In this document: positions 42,701 to 50,530 of the stretch, one piece after another | How positions within the stretch are numbered: the first letter of the stretch is position 1 | How the letters are laid out: each line of letters opens with the position of its first letter | Translations under genes and position numbers: made by a program | Notes under the pieces: generated by a model | The model's database searches: none | Told to the model about the DNA's origin: nothing | What the model saw: only the letters and a program-made list of their open reading frames with translations | From: Streptomyces sp. NBRC 110611 | Lineage (GTDB): Bacteria; Actinomycetota; Actinomycetes; Streptomycetales; Streptomycetaceae | Length of the DNA stretch: 64,000 nt | NCBI RefSeq assembly: GCF_001590865.1 | Contig: NZ_BBUY01000023.1 | Span: 30,090-94,089, forward strand | Direction: 5' to 3'

Positions 42701-45700
42701 GTCCGGGCGTTCCTCGTGGTCGGTGCGGTCCCAGAAGCTGTCGAGGGCGCCGAAGTAGGGCGCCAGCACGTGCGGATCGTGGCTCTCGATCCCCAGCAGC
42801 AGCCCGCCGGGCGCCAGGAGAGTCCCGAGGTGACGCACCGCCGATTCCAGGTGCCGCGCGGTGTGCAGGGCATTGGCGGCGATCACGAGGTCGAAGCCGG
42901 CCTCCGGCAGCCCCTGGGCGAGCGGGTCGGCGTCGAGATCGAAGGGCCGGTATGTGACGAAGTCGTACGCGGCGAAGCGGCGTTCGGCGCGCGCCAGGAA
43001 GGCCGCTGAGACGTCCGTGTAGACGTACTGGGCGCGTTCGGACGGCAGCAGCGGAAGCAGCGCCGCGGCCATGCCGCCGGTGCCCGCCCCCACTTCCAGC
43101 ACGCGCAGCGGCCGGTCGGCCGGCCACCTGCGCACCGTCTCCCGCAGGAGGGCCTGTGCCACACGGTTGTGGAAGCGCAGGATGAAGGCCGTGTCGTAGA
43201 GCTGCTCCAGCTCGGCGAGGCTGCCGCCGGACACCAGGACTTCCAGGGGGTCCCGGCCGTCGCTGGTGAGCACCTCCCGCAGCGTGCTGATGGCGAGCCT
43301 GCTCTCCACGGACGCCTGCGGGAACTCCAGCGTCAGCCGGCGCAGCAGCTCCCGGTCGTCGAAGGCCGGGCGGGTGAGCCTGAGCCGTCCGGAGTCCTGC
43401 TCCAGCAGCCCGTGCCGGACCAGTTCGGGGATCATGCAGGCGAGGTAGGGCCTGCGCCGCGGGTCCATGCCCACGGCGATCAGGTCGGCGACCTCGAAGG
43501 GCGCGGTGACGTCCGGGAGCAGGGCGGCGAGGGCGGCCGCGTGCCGGTGGGCGGCGGCCTCCTTGAGCAGGGCGACGAACCCCGCGTAGTCGTGCTCGTG
43601 CCAGTCCGCGCGGAGGGCGGCGATCCGGCCGGCGGCCCCCGCCGCGATGCCCGCCGGGGCTGCGGGCGGCTCGCCCTGGACCGGTTCGCCGGCGCCGGGC
43701 AGGGCGCGCAACTCCGTGTGATGGGTGATCAGGGGCGTGTGGTGGGCGCCGGCGAGCCGCCGCAGCCGGCATCCGCGCAGTTCGACGCCGACCGTTCCCT
43801 CGTGGTCGGTGACGACGATGTCCCAGCACGCCTCGTCCGCCGAGAGCGCGCGCTGCCGTACGTGGATCCAGCCGGCCGTGGCGGGCGTGCGCCACACGCG
43901 GGCGGCCCCGACGGCGGCCGGCAGATAGACGGCGCCGTCCGCCACCGCCTCGCCGAGCAGCGGTGCGCCCGCCTGCAGGGCCCCGTCCAGCAGGGCGGGG
44001 TGCGCCGTGTACTCGTCACCGGGCGCTCGGTGCCGGTAGGCCGCCAGCACCTCACCGTTGCCCACGTGCAGTTCTCGCAGCACCTGGAAGGCGGGACCGT
44101 ACTGGAGTCCGGCGCGCCCCACCGTGTCGTAGTGTTCCGCGCCGCCGACCAGACGCGGGCAGCGGGCGCGTACCCCGGGGACGTCGAGGTCCGCCGGCGG
44201 CCGGCCGAGCAGGGCACGGACCCGTGCCCGTACGTGCTGCCGCGGACGCGGGGACTGCCCGTCGGTGCTGGTGATGCTCACCAGCCCGTCGTCCGGGGTG
44301 ACGGCCAGCTGGACGCGGACACTGCCGGCGTCCGCGGCCCAGGGCACGACCAGGGGGCGGGTGATCTCCAGGCAGTCCACTTCCACCGTCTCGTCGAGGG
44401 CGTGGCGGCCGGCGGCCAGCGCCATCTCGACGTACGCCGTCGCCGGGACCACGACCGATCCCGCCAGCTTGTGGTCGGCCAGCCAGGGCGCCAGCGCGGG
44501 TTCGACGGCGCCCTGCCAGGTCGGTACCGGAGACGGCAGCCGCTCGCCCAGCAGCGGGTGGTCCAGGTGCCCCGAACCGCTGGTCCGCAACCAGGTCTGC
44601 GGGGTGCCGTTCCAGTGCCGCTCGCGCTGCCACGGGTACGCCGGGAGCCGGGCCACCCGGCCCTGTCGGGGGAAGTACACGCTCCAGTCCACCTGGGCGC
44701 CTTCGGCCATGAGCGTGGTCACCGCCTGGTGCATGGCGTCCGGCCCGTCGGCGCCGCGCCGCAGCGTCGCCGTCACCGCGATCACGGCCCGGGGGCGGGA
44801 GTTGGCGATCCGGCGCAGGTAGGAGCGGAGGACGGGGTGCGGCCCGATCTCCACGAAGACGTCGGCGCCGTCGTCGATCGCCTGCTCCACCGCCGGGGCG
44901 AACCGGACCGGCTCCCGGACGTTGCGCCACCAGTAGTCCGCACCCAGGCCGGTGCCCTCGATCCGGCCACCGGTCACGGTCGAGAACATCGCCAGCCTGG
45001 TCGCCGCGGGCCGCAGGCCGGCCAGCCCCTGACGCAGCGGCTCCTCGACCGGGTCCATCGCCGCGCTGTGGAAGGCGTAGTCCAGGCCGAGTTCCTTGCA
45101 GCCCACGTCGCGCTGTGTCAACTCATCGGTGTACAGCTTGAGTTGGTCCGACGGGCCGGCGACCGTCACATCGCGCCCGCTGTTCACGGCCGCCAGCTCC
45201 AGCCCGGGGAAGGCGGCCATGGCCTCCTCGGCCTCCGCCGGGGGCAGCGCGACGGCGGCCATCCGGCCGCTTCCCGCGGTGGCCGCCTGGGTGCGGCTGC
45301 GCTCGGCGATCACCTGGGCGGCCTGTCGCAGGTCGAGCGCCCCGGCGACATGGGCGGCGGCGACCTCGCCGACACTGTGCCCCAGCACGCTGTGCGGGGT
45401 GACGCCCTGTTCCGCCAGCATCCGCACCACGCCGACCTGCACGGCGAACAGCAGCGGCTGGGCGATCTCCGTGGCCGCGAGACGTGCCTGGTCCGCCGGC
45501 CCGGCGAGCTCCCCGGCGACCGACCAGCCGAGCAGCGGGGCCAGCGCGGCATCGACCGCCGCGACGGCCTCCCGGAAGGCCGCGCTGCTCGCGAGGAGAT
45601 CGGCCGCCATGCCCGCCCACTGCGATCCGTTGCCGGAGAAGGCGAAGGCGATCCGCCCCTCGCGCACCGCCTGGGCGGTCGTACCGACCGGGCGGGCGCG

Positions 45701-47404
45701 CTCCTCGTCGTCGCGGGGGAGCGGGATGAACGCGCTCTGCTCCGGCTCACCCGCACCGGTGGGGGCGTCCGACGCCGGTGGGGCGTCCGGCGTGGGCAGG
45801 GCGTCCGACGCCTCCCCGGTGCCGGCGCGCGGCCCGGCGAGACCGCGCAGCCACCGGGCGGCGCCCCGGGGACCGGCCAGCACGGCCGCGCGGTGCGGGT
45901 GCAGGCCCCGGCGCCGGCACGTGGTGTAGGCGATGTCGTAGAACTCCCGCGGCGTGGCGGTCGCCAGCCGGTCGGCGAGCAGGGAAGCGGCCTCGGTCAG
46001 GGCCTCCGGTGTACGCGCGGAGACGATCACCGGGCAGGCCTCGGCGTGCCCCGGCGCCTCCTGGCCACCGGACCCCTCCCGTCGAGCGGGCGGCAGGGCC
46101 GGCGAAGAGGTGAGAATGGCATGGGCGTTGGAGCCGCCGAAACCGAAGGAGTTGACCCCGACGACCGGCCGGTCGACAGCGCCCACGGGCCGGCAGCGGG
46201 TGACCGGCGTGAGGTTGAGCCCGGCGAAATCGATGTCCGGGTGGGGCGGGCAGGCGTGCAGCGAAGGCGGGATCGTCCCGTGCCGGAGCACGAGCAGCGC
46301 CTTGAGCAGCCCCGCCATTCCGGAAGCCGGCTCCAGGTGCCCGACGTTGGTCTTGACCGAGCCGATCGGCAGTACCCCGCCGGCTCTGCGGCGGCCCAGG
46401 GCCAGGCCGATGGCCCGGCACTCCAGCGGGTCGCCCACCAGGGTGCCGGTGCCGTGCGCCTCGAGGTAGACCAGTTCATCCGGCGCCACGCCCGCCTGCG
46501 CGTACACCGAGCGCAGCAGGTCTTCCTGCGCGTCCGCGTTGGGCAGCGCGAGCCCCATGGTCCTGCCGTCGCTGTTGGACGCGGTCCCCAGGATCACGCC
46601 ATGGATCCGGTCGCCGTCGGCCACGGCGTCCACCAGCTTCTTCAGGACGACGACGCCGCCCCCCTCGGCGCGTACGAACCCGTCGGCATGGGCGGAGAAC
46701 GAGGCACACCGGCCGGTCGGCGACAGCATGGCCGCCTGGGAGAACCCCACGTAGTGGTAGGGACTGAGCAGCGCGTTGACACCGGCCGAGAGCGCCACCC
46801 GGCTGCTGCCGTCGAGGAGCGTGCGGCACGCCCGGTCCAGCGCCACCAGGGACGACGAGCAGGCGGTGTCCACCGCCATGCTGGGACCGTGCAGATCGAA
46901 GAAGTGGGACAGCCGGTTCGCGGCGATCGAGGACGCACCACCGGACATCGTGTACGCGTTGACGGCCTCCGGCATCATCAACTGCAGGGCCCCGTAGGAG
47001 GTGTCGGACACCCCCACGTACACGGCGGTATCGGACCCCGCCAGCCGTTCGGCGGCGATGCCGGCGTCGTCCAGCGCCTCGACGGCCAGTTCCATCAGGA
47101 GCCGGTGCTGGGGATCCATCTGCGCGGCCTCCTTCGGCGCGATGCCGAAGTAGGCCGCGTCGAAGGAGGCGATGTCCTCGAGGAAGCCGCCCGCGACCGT
47201 GTAGCTCTTGCCGGTCCGCGGCATCGATGTGTCAGCGAACCGGCGCGACTCGAAACGGTCCGCCGGCACTTCACCGACCACATCGCGGCCCTCCACCAGC
47301 GCGTCCCACAACCCGTCGAGATCGTGGATGCCGCCCGGCAGGCGGCATGCCGCCCCGACCACCGCGATCGCCCGGTCCGGTGACGCTGCCTTGTTGCCAT
47401 GCAT
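39737..47404 (-). CDS. Highly reducing type I polyketide synthase, single module KS-AT-DH-CMeT-ER-KR-ACP
   Basis: A 2555-residue, probably iterative PKS. KS about 10-435 (DTACSSS, Cys 182; His 317 in EAHGTGT; His 356 in NVGHLEP). AT about 587-880 (GHSVG, Ser 677; specificity site YAFH 776-779, between the malonyl and methylmalonyl patterns). DH about 945-1225 (H978 in HKLAGSVVVP; D1140 in HPALLDGALQ). C-methyltransferase about 1270-1590 (EVGAGTGG 1437-1444). ER about 1835-2150 (HGGAGGVG 1975-1982). KR about 2170-2360 (TGGLGGFG; Tyr 2322). ACP about 2440-2520 (DSL, Ser 2482). There is no thioesterase or reductive release domain, so release must be in trans. The order equals that of fungal highly reducing PKSs. 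Confidence 0.95.
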   Translation of the reverse strand: MHGNKAASPDRAIAVVGAACRLPGGIHDLDGLWDALVEGRDVVGEVPADRFESRRFADTSMPRTGKSYTVAGGFLEDIASFDAAYFGIAPKEAAQMDPQHRLLMELAVEALDDAGIAAERLAGSDTAVYVGVSDTSYGALQLMMPEAVNAYTMSGGASSIAANRLSHFFDLHGPSMAVDTACSSSLVALDRACRTLLDGSSRVALSAGVNALLSPYHYVGFSQAAMLSPTGRCASFSAHADGFVRAEGGGVVVLKKLVDAVADGDRIHGVILGTASNSDGRTMGLALPNADAQEDLLRSVYAQAGVAPDELVYLEAHGTGTLVGDPLECRAIGLALGRRRAGGVLPIGSVKTNVGHLEPASGMAGLLKALLVLRHGTIPPSLHACPPHPDIDFAGLNLTPVTRCRPVGAVDRPVVGVNSFGFGGSNAHAILTSSPALPPARREGSGGQEAPGHAEACPVIVSARTPEALTEAASLLADRLATATPREFYDIAYTTCRRRGLHPHRAAVLAGPRGAARWLRGLAGPRAGTGEASDALPTPDAPPASDAPTGAGEPEQSAFIPLPRDDEERARPVGTTAQAVREGRIAFAFSGNGSQWAGMAADLLASSAAFREAVAAVDAALAPLLGWSVAGELAGPADQARLAATEIAQPLLFAVQVGVVRMLAEQGVTPHSVLGHSVGEVAAAHVAGALDLRQAAQVIAERSRTQAATAGSGRMAAVALPPAEAEEAMAAFPGLELAAVNSGRDVTVAGPSDQLKLYTDELTQRDVGCKELGLDYAFHSAAMDPVEEPLRQGLAGLRPAATRLAMFSTVTGGRIEGTGLGADYWWRNVREPVRFAPAVEQAIDDGADVFVEIGPHPVLRSYLRRIANSRPRAVIAVTATLRRGADGPDAMHQAVTTLMAEGAQVDWSVYFPRQGRVARLPAYPWQRERHWNGTPQTWLRTSGSGHLDHPLLGERLPSPVPTWQGAVEPALAPWLADHKLAGSVVVPATAYVEMALAAGRHALDETVEVDCLEITRPLVVPWAADAGSVRVQLAVTPDDGLVSITSTDGQSPRPRQHVRARVRALLGRPPADLDVPGVRARCPRLVGGAEHYDTVGRAGLQYGPAFQVLRELHVGNGEVLAAYRHRAPGDEYTAHPALLDGALQAGAPLLGEAVADGAVYLPAAVGAARVWRTPATAGWIHVRQRALSADEACWDIVVTDHEGTVGVELRGCRLRRLAGAHHTPLITHHTELRALPGAGEPVQGEPPAAPAGIAAGAAGRIAALRADWHEHDYAGFVALLKEAAAHRHAAALAALLPDVTAPFEVADLIAVGMDPRRRPYLACMIPELVRHGLLEQDSGRLRLTRPAFDDRELLRRLTLEFPQASVESRLAISTLREVLTSDGRDPLEVLVSGGSLAELEQLYDTAFILRFHNRVAQALLRETVRRWPADRPLRVLEVGAGTGGMAAALLPLLPSERAQYVYTDVSAAFLARAERRFAAYDFVTYRPFDLDADPLAQGLPEAGFDLVIAANALHTARHLESAVRHLGTLLAPGGLLLGIESHDPHVLAPYFGALDSFWDRTDHEERPDSPLLPADRWPALLERCGFTDVVRTGDDAAPCRDDFSVLLAAAPRRVVVPPPLPSPRPGRRWVIAAETAAELGFARALAALVPPPDDDGGTTVRMLAEGPADWAAEFGEDGADVCVILGEAAGPEPARAVARATGRAALMRAVTAACARLADGVRASLTMVTRPSGALPRPERALAPQDAAVWGVARTLANEEPRLSVRMISLDRDGETVTGARRVARELLSDDAEAEVVLTAGGGRFVPRELALPAAGPAVAASPAADSFALDVRSPGLSYQLAWVEHAPVPAGPGQVAVAVRAAALNYRDMMQAVGLLPAEAVEGTYSAVGLGLECAGVVTSVGPDVTGFRPGDRVYGLAPAALASHTVTAHQALAHIPEGMGFAEAATLPVAFSTVHYSLDQLARLRAGETVLVHGGAGGVGLAVLQYARMRGARVIATAGTAAKRELLRHLDVDHVLDSRSLEFAPGVMAATGGEGVDVIVNSLAGEAITRGLELLRPGGRFIELGKRDIYENKPLLLRPFRNNIAFFGVDLTALAFDPVHGAALFAAVAARVREGAYRPLPHSVYPAARVAEAFQLLQHSRHSGKVVIAFDPLDEPVPVERRGRAPRLDAEGTYLVTGGLGGFGAATAGWLAERGVRHLALVSRRGEQAPEAPAVLAGLAARGVQATAYAADAADLAAMRRVIEEIDAGGHPLRGVVHCAMQLEDDLLTELTDERFAAALSPKAGGAMVLDQLLDGRELEMFLMYSSGTTTFGNIRQTNYVAANLWLEALARHRRGRGAAGQAIAWGAIGETGYVARNELTRILASAGIEPVSLREAFTAAGLLTGSDLDVAGAGRYNWGHLRRLLPALAAPRCATLLPENMAEADYTREEILRALAAMSVEDATRAIADTLARLLADVLHLDHTELDHHRRLDEYGLDSLMIAELLVSVRGRFDIDIPPMELLRSGGTITDIAQLVLLRLGLSGPSGTAAGGGTAASEAAAGPSKDLVSPLG

Positions 47405-47559
47405 GAACGACCAGCTTTCCTACAAAGACGGGAGACAGGCGGCCCTTTGGGCAGCACGCGCTGGCGACTTTGTGACGCTTTGTAAGCATACAGCTACGCA
47501 TAGTGCTCAAGCGGGTCGTGCTTCGCGCTTCGCTGGTCCTGGAGTGTCCGCGCAGCGGT
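47405..47559. other. Leader and promoter region of the PKS gene
   Basis: No gene. The ribosome site AGGAAAG lies about 10 bases before the PKS ATG. A direct repeat CTTTGT (47468-47473 and 47478-47483, 10-bp period) lies in an AT-richer patch; it could be a regulator site but does not match the 11-bp SARP spacing. Confidence 0.4.
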
Positions 47560-47600
47560 GAGTCCCGGCATCCGGACGGGTGGCTCGGATGCCGGGACTC
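47560..47600 (-). terminator. Hairpin terminator after small secreted protein gene
   Basis: Perfect 15-bp stem GAGTCCCGGCATCCG (47560-47574) with CGGATGCCGGGACTC (47586-47600), 11-base loop, 25 bases past the stop at 47626. It insulates the PKS promoter from the upstream gene. Confidence 0.8.
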
Positions 47601-47625
47601 GTCTTCCGCTGCTTGCCGGGGGCTT

Positions 47626-47919
47626 CTACTTGCCGGCGGCGTTGTTGCAGCCCAGCGACGAGCCGATCTTGGTCTGCTGTGTGCCCGGGGCGCCTTCGCC
47701 GCCGAGCGCGTTGCCCAGCGCGCCGTCGAGGATTCCGATCGTGCCGAGGACTTCGACGTTCAGGTCGTGCGACCGGCACGAGGTGCCCTGCTTGATGTCG
47801 AAGTGGGTGCCGTCCTTCCGGCCCTCCTTCTCGCCGCCGGCGTGAGCGGTGCCGGCGCCGATGAGGCCGATGCTGCCGAGAGCGGCCACCACCACGGCAG
47901 CCTTGCGAAGCATGCGCAT
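47626..47919 (-). CDS. Small secreted protein, rodlin-like in layout
   Basis: A 97-residue protein with signal KAAVVVAALGSIGLIGAGTAHA. The mature part is about 70 residues: a charged start, TSCRSHDLNVEVLGTIGILDGALGNALGG, and an end with SSLGCNNAAGK. The two cysteines flanking a hydrophobic Asn/Gly-rich stretch recall the rodlin/chaplin style of Streptomyces surface proteins, but the match is loose and it may belong to another small secreted family. GGAG precedes ATG 47919 by 6 bases. A perfect inverted repeat lies just upstream. Confidence 0.7.
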   Translation of the reverse strand: MRMLRKAAVVVAALGSIGLIGAGTAHAGGEKEGRKDGTHFDIKQGTSCRSHDLNVEVLGTIGILDGALGNALGGEGAPGTQQTKIGSSLGCNNAAGK

Positions 47920-48360
47920 TTCATCTCCGGAGATTGATCGGATTCGATCCCGTATCGATCGAATTTGGGCAGTATGGAGGGTAATGCGAATTTCCCTCAT
48001 CTCCTCGGCGACGCGCTAGGCCTGTCACCGGCATGAACGTGCGCCTCACGGATCTCGGCGCGCATACGCGTGGGTCGGCGCCGATGAGGCAGCATCAACT
48101 CCCATAGGAAAGTTGAAAGTTGACAAGGGGAGAGTCCGTTGCGTGCGCCCTGCCCGAGAGTCGGCGGCGAATACCCCGAGTTGAGGTGTTGTACGACGAG
48201 ATGAAGTTGCCGAGCGCCGCGCTCCCGGTCTCCATCACCCGATCATCATTGGATGATTGGTGTGTTCGTCTGCCTGCTGCCTGCGTGCGCTCGCTGCCGG
48301 GCTTCCGCGGCCGAGGCGGCGGCGTGGCAGATCCCCGTCCGATCCGCGATCGTATGGTGC
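47920..48360. other. Intergenic region between small secreted protein and a hypothetical gene
   Basis: No gene supported. It holds the inverted repeat at 47942 and, near 48105-48125, a short direct repeat AAAGTTGAAAGTTGACA. Open frames across it lack ribosome sites. Confidence 0.4.
47942..47964 (-). promoter_or_regulatory. Inverted repeat upstream of small secreted protein gene
   Basis: ATTCGATC-N7-GATCGAAT is a perfect 8-bp inverted repeat 23 bases before the ATG at 47919. It could be an operator or a leader hairpin. Confidence 0.5.
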
Positions 48361-48657
48361 ATGGACTCCGAGGAAATCGAGATGCGTGCAGCGGTCCGCG
48401 AGTTGGCCAGTGCGTTGGAGACGCTGCTCAACCTGATCAAGGCCGACGCGCTTCCCACCACCCCCGAGGCTCACGGTCTGATCCGGAAGGCGAGGACCTT
48501 CCTCGACGCATCGACCGGCCGGATCACCGACCCGGACCGGCCTGGTGAGATCCTCCCGCTGGCCACCGCGCTCAACAGGCTGATCGTCTCGGCGCGGGAG
48601 CAGATCCTCGACGATGCCGTCGCCGCCTCGCCCGTACCGGACCATCCGGGCATGTGA
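48361..48657 (+). CDS. Hypothetical small protein
   Basis: A 98-residue, mostly helical soluble protein (MRAAVRELASALETLLNLIKADAL ... IRKARTFLDASTGRITDPDRPGEILPLATALNRLIVSAREQIL). No family recognised. Codon use is typical of the genome and the frame is closed by a stop at 48657. The ribosome site before ATG 48361 is weak, so the start is uncertain. The universal stress protein gene converges with it. Confidence 0.45.
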   Translation: MDSEEIEMRAAVRELASALETLLNLIKADALPTTPEAHGLIRKARTFLDASTGRITDPDRPGEILPLATALNRLIVSAREQILDDAVAASPVPDHPGM

Positions 48658-48706
48658 GAGGAGAGCAGCAGCGACGCGGCTCCGCCCGTACCGCTGAACG
48701 GGCCGG

Positions 48707-49648
48707 CTACCGGTCGTGCGCGCGCGGAACGGTGATGACCGGGCAGCGGGCGTGGTGCAGCACGCCCTGGCTCACGGAACCCAGCAGCATGCCGGTGAAG
48801 CCGCCGTGCCCGCGGGTGCCCACGACGAGGCCGAGGCTGTGCGCGGACTGCTCGATGAGGACCCGGACCGGGTGGCCGCGCACGACCTCATGGTGCAGCT
48901 CCACCTCCGGGTGCGCGGCACCATGCCCGGCCACCGCCTCCGACAGCAGCCGATGGCACTCGTCGAGTGCCGCCTCCTCGTCCGCACCCCCGAACCGTGG
49001 TGGGTGCCACACGTACAGCGCCCGCAGGCCCGCGCCGTGCAGGGCGGCCTCCTCGAAGGCGAGGTCGACGACCGCGGCGGACTCGGCTCCGCCGTCCACA
49101 CCGACCACGAAGTACGGCGGATGATCGGTGACCCGCTGCGGCTCCGGTACGACCACCACGGGGCAGGTGGCGTGGGCGATGAGCGGCAGGGCGACGGAGG
49201 CGGAGGTGAAGAGCTCCTGGGCGGCGCTCAGATGCCAGGAGCCCAGCACGACCGCGGTGGCGTGCTGGGCCTGTTCACGCAGTACCCACGCCGGGTGCCC
49301 CTCCGCCAGCAGCCCGGACACCGGTACCTGCGGCTGCCGGGACTCGACGAAGGCGACGGCCTCTCGAAGAGTGTGGTCGCCTGCGACATGCAGCGCCGTG
49401 TTCCACTCCTCCCAGGAGGGCCGTCCGCCCGTCGGCCGGTACCCCGGGGTCGGTACGCCTTGAGCGTGGAGCAGCAGGAGCGGCAGGCGCCGTCGAGCCG
49501 CCTCGTCGGCGGCCCAGGCGAGTGCGGTGCGTTGGGACGGATCGGGGTCGACACCGACCAGGATCGGCGGGGGCCCTTCCGCGCGAGTCATCCCGTCATG
49601 AGTCATCCCGTCCGTATGCGTCATCCCGTCTCCTCGGTCATGGGTCAT
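48707..49648 (-). CDS. Universal stress protein with two Usp domains
   Basis: A 313-residue tandem Usp protein. Domain 1 (about 27-165): PPILVGVDPDPSQRTALAWAADEAARRR ... VLGSWHLSAAQ ... ATCPVVVVPEP. Domain 2 (about 175-313): YFVVGVDGGAESAAVVDLAFEEAALHGAGLRALYVW ... VVGTRGHGGFTGMLLGSVSQGVLHHARCPVITVP, with the ATP-binding GxxGx9GS pattern intact only in domain 2. The N-terminus repeats MTH/MTHDG with several alternative starts. AAGGGGG precedes ATG 49648. Such proteins respond to starvation or hypoxia. Confidence 0.92.
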   Translation of the reverse strand: MTHDRGDGMTHTDGMTHDGMTRAEGPPPILVGVDPDPSQRTALAWAADEAARRRLPLLLLHAQGVPTPGYRPTGGRPSWEEWNTALHVAGDHTLREAVAFVESRQPQVPVSGLLAEGHPAWVLREQAQHATAVVLGSWHLSAAQELFTSASVALPLIAHATCPVVVVPEPQRVTDHPPYFVVGVDGGAESAAVVDLAFEEAALHGAGLRALYVWHPPRFGGADEEAALDECHRLLSEAVAGHGAAHPEVELHHEVVRGHPVRVLIEQSAHSLGLVVGTRGHGGFTGMLLGSVSQGVLHHARCPVITVPRAHDR

Positions 49649-49872
49649 GGCAGCCCCCTTACCGCCGAGATGTGCCACTTCCACACATAGCGCTCTCCGG
49701 GCCCGCGCGCACGGCCAGCGCCCCGTCCCCGCCCGGCAGCGCAGCCACGGCAGGGGGCGGGCGACGGGCGACCGGGCACCTGCGCGCGTATTCTCGGATG
49801 TGGGCTGTCGGCAGTCGCCGACCGAGGACCCGGCCGGCCAAGCGGCCCCCGTACGAGCTGATGGGGGACGAG

Positions 49873-50319
49873 GTGACCGCTGCACGGCACGGCCGTCGGA
49901 AGACTTCGGCCCGCGGCCACCGGAGTGTGCCGCACACCGCCGACCTCTGCATCGAGGCATGGGCGGCTTCCCGCGAGGAGTGCATCGCCGAGGCCGTACG
50001 CGGCGTGGTCGCCGGCTTCGCCGACATCCCGGCGGAGGCTGCCGGGGTCACCCGCCAGTGCGAGGTGATCGCCGACTCCGACGCGCGGCTGCTGGCCGCG
50101 GTGATCGAGGAGGTCATCTACCGGATGGAGGCCGCCGGCGAGATCCCCGCCGACGTCGAGGTCAGCGCGTCCGCCTGGGGGGTGCATCTGCGGTTCACGA
50201 TGGTCGGCAGCGATACGGCCGCACAGGTCGGGGCCGTTCCCAAGGCGGTGTCCCTGCACGGACTACGCCTGGTGCGAGCGGCTCCCGGCTGGACCTGCCA
50301 CGTCACGCTGGACGTGTGA
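49873..50319 (+). CDS. Archease family protein
   Basis: A 148-residue archease: GHRSVPHTADLCIEAWAASREECIAEAVRGVVAGFADIP, SDARLLAAVIEEVIYRMEAAGEIPADVEV, and the C-terminal VSLHGLRLVRAAPGWTCHVTLDV. The conserved Asp in HTAD and the terminal Asp are the metal ligands. Archease activates the RtcB RNA ligase, but no rtcB is in this window. Start taken as GTG 49873; an in-frame ATG at 49861 is also possible. Confidence 0.82.
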   Translation: MTAARHGRRKTSARGHRSVPHTADLCIEAWAASREECIAEAVRGVVAGFADIPAEAAGVTRQCEVIADSDARLLAAVIEEVIYRMEAAGEIPADVEVSASAWGVHLRFTMVGSDTAAQVGAVPKAVSLHGLRLVRAAPGWTCHVTLDV

Positions 50320-50395
50320 GGCACCAGTAAGGGCCGGTAGGGCCCGGCAGAGGGGCGCGCCCGGTTTTCAAGAGGGGCGCTGAGAAGTTCGCCCT

Positions 50396-50530
50396 ATGGT
50401 CGGCCGCCGAATCGCTCGCCGCCTCGGCGCTGTTCGCCGTCGGTGCACTGGCCTTGACCGCGTGTGGCGGAGGTGACGGCTCCGCGGAGCGCGACGGCGG
50501 CAAGAACGGTGCCGGCGGGCAAGGGGGACG
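50396..50530 (+). other. Out-of-frame lipoprotein signal peptide before the L,D-transpeptidase
   Basis: ATG 50396 starts a basic n-region (MVGRRIARR) in one frame. A second frame then reads SALFAVGALALTACGGGDGSAERDGGKNGAG, a hydrophobic stretch with lipobox LTAC. The transpeptidase body continues in the third frame from about 50510. Two single-base changes would join all three into a normal lipoprotein. This suggests either a decayed gene or sequence errors in G/C runs. Confidence 0.6.

Noticed and set aside
43169..47383. A 1404-codon open frame on the plus strand
   Set aside because: It lies wholly antisense to the PKS, is rich in Gly/Arg/Val shadow sequence and has no recognisable domain; it results from high GC third positions.
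47468..47483. SARP-type heptamer repeats before the PKS
   Set aside because: CTTTGT is repeated only twice with 10-bp period and does not match the TCGAG-type heptamers with 11-bp spacing.
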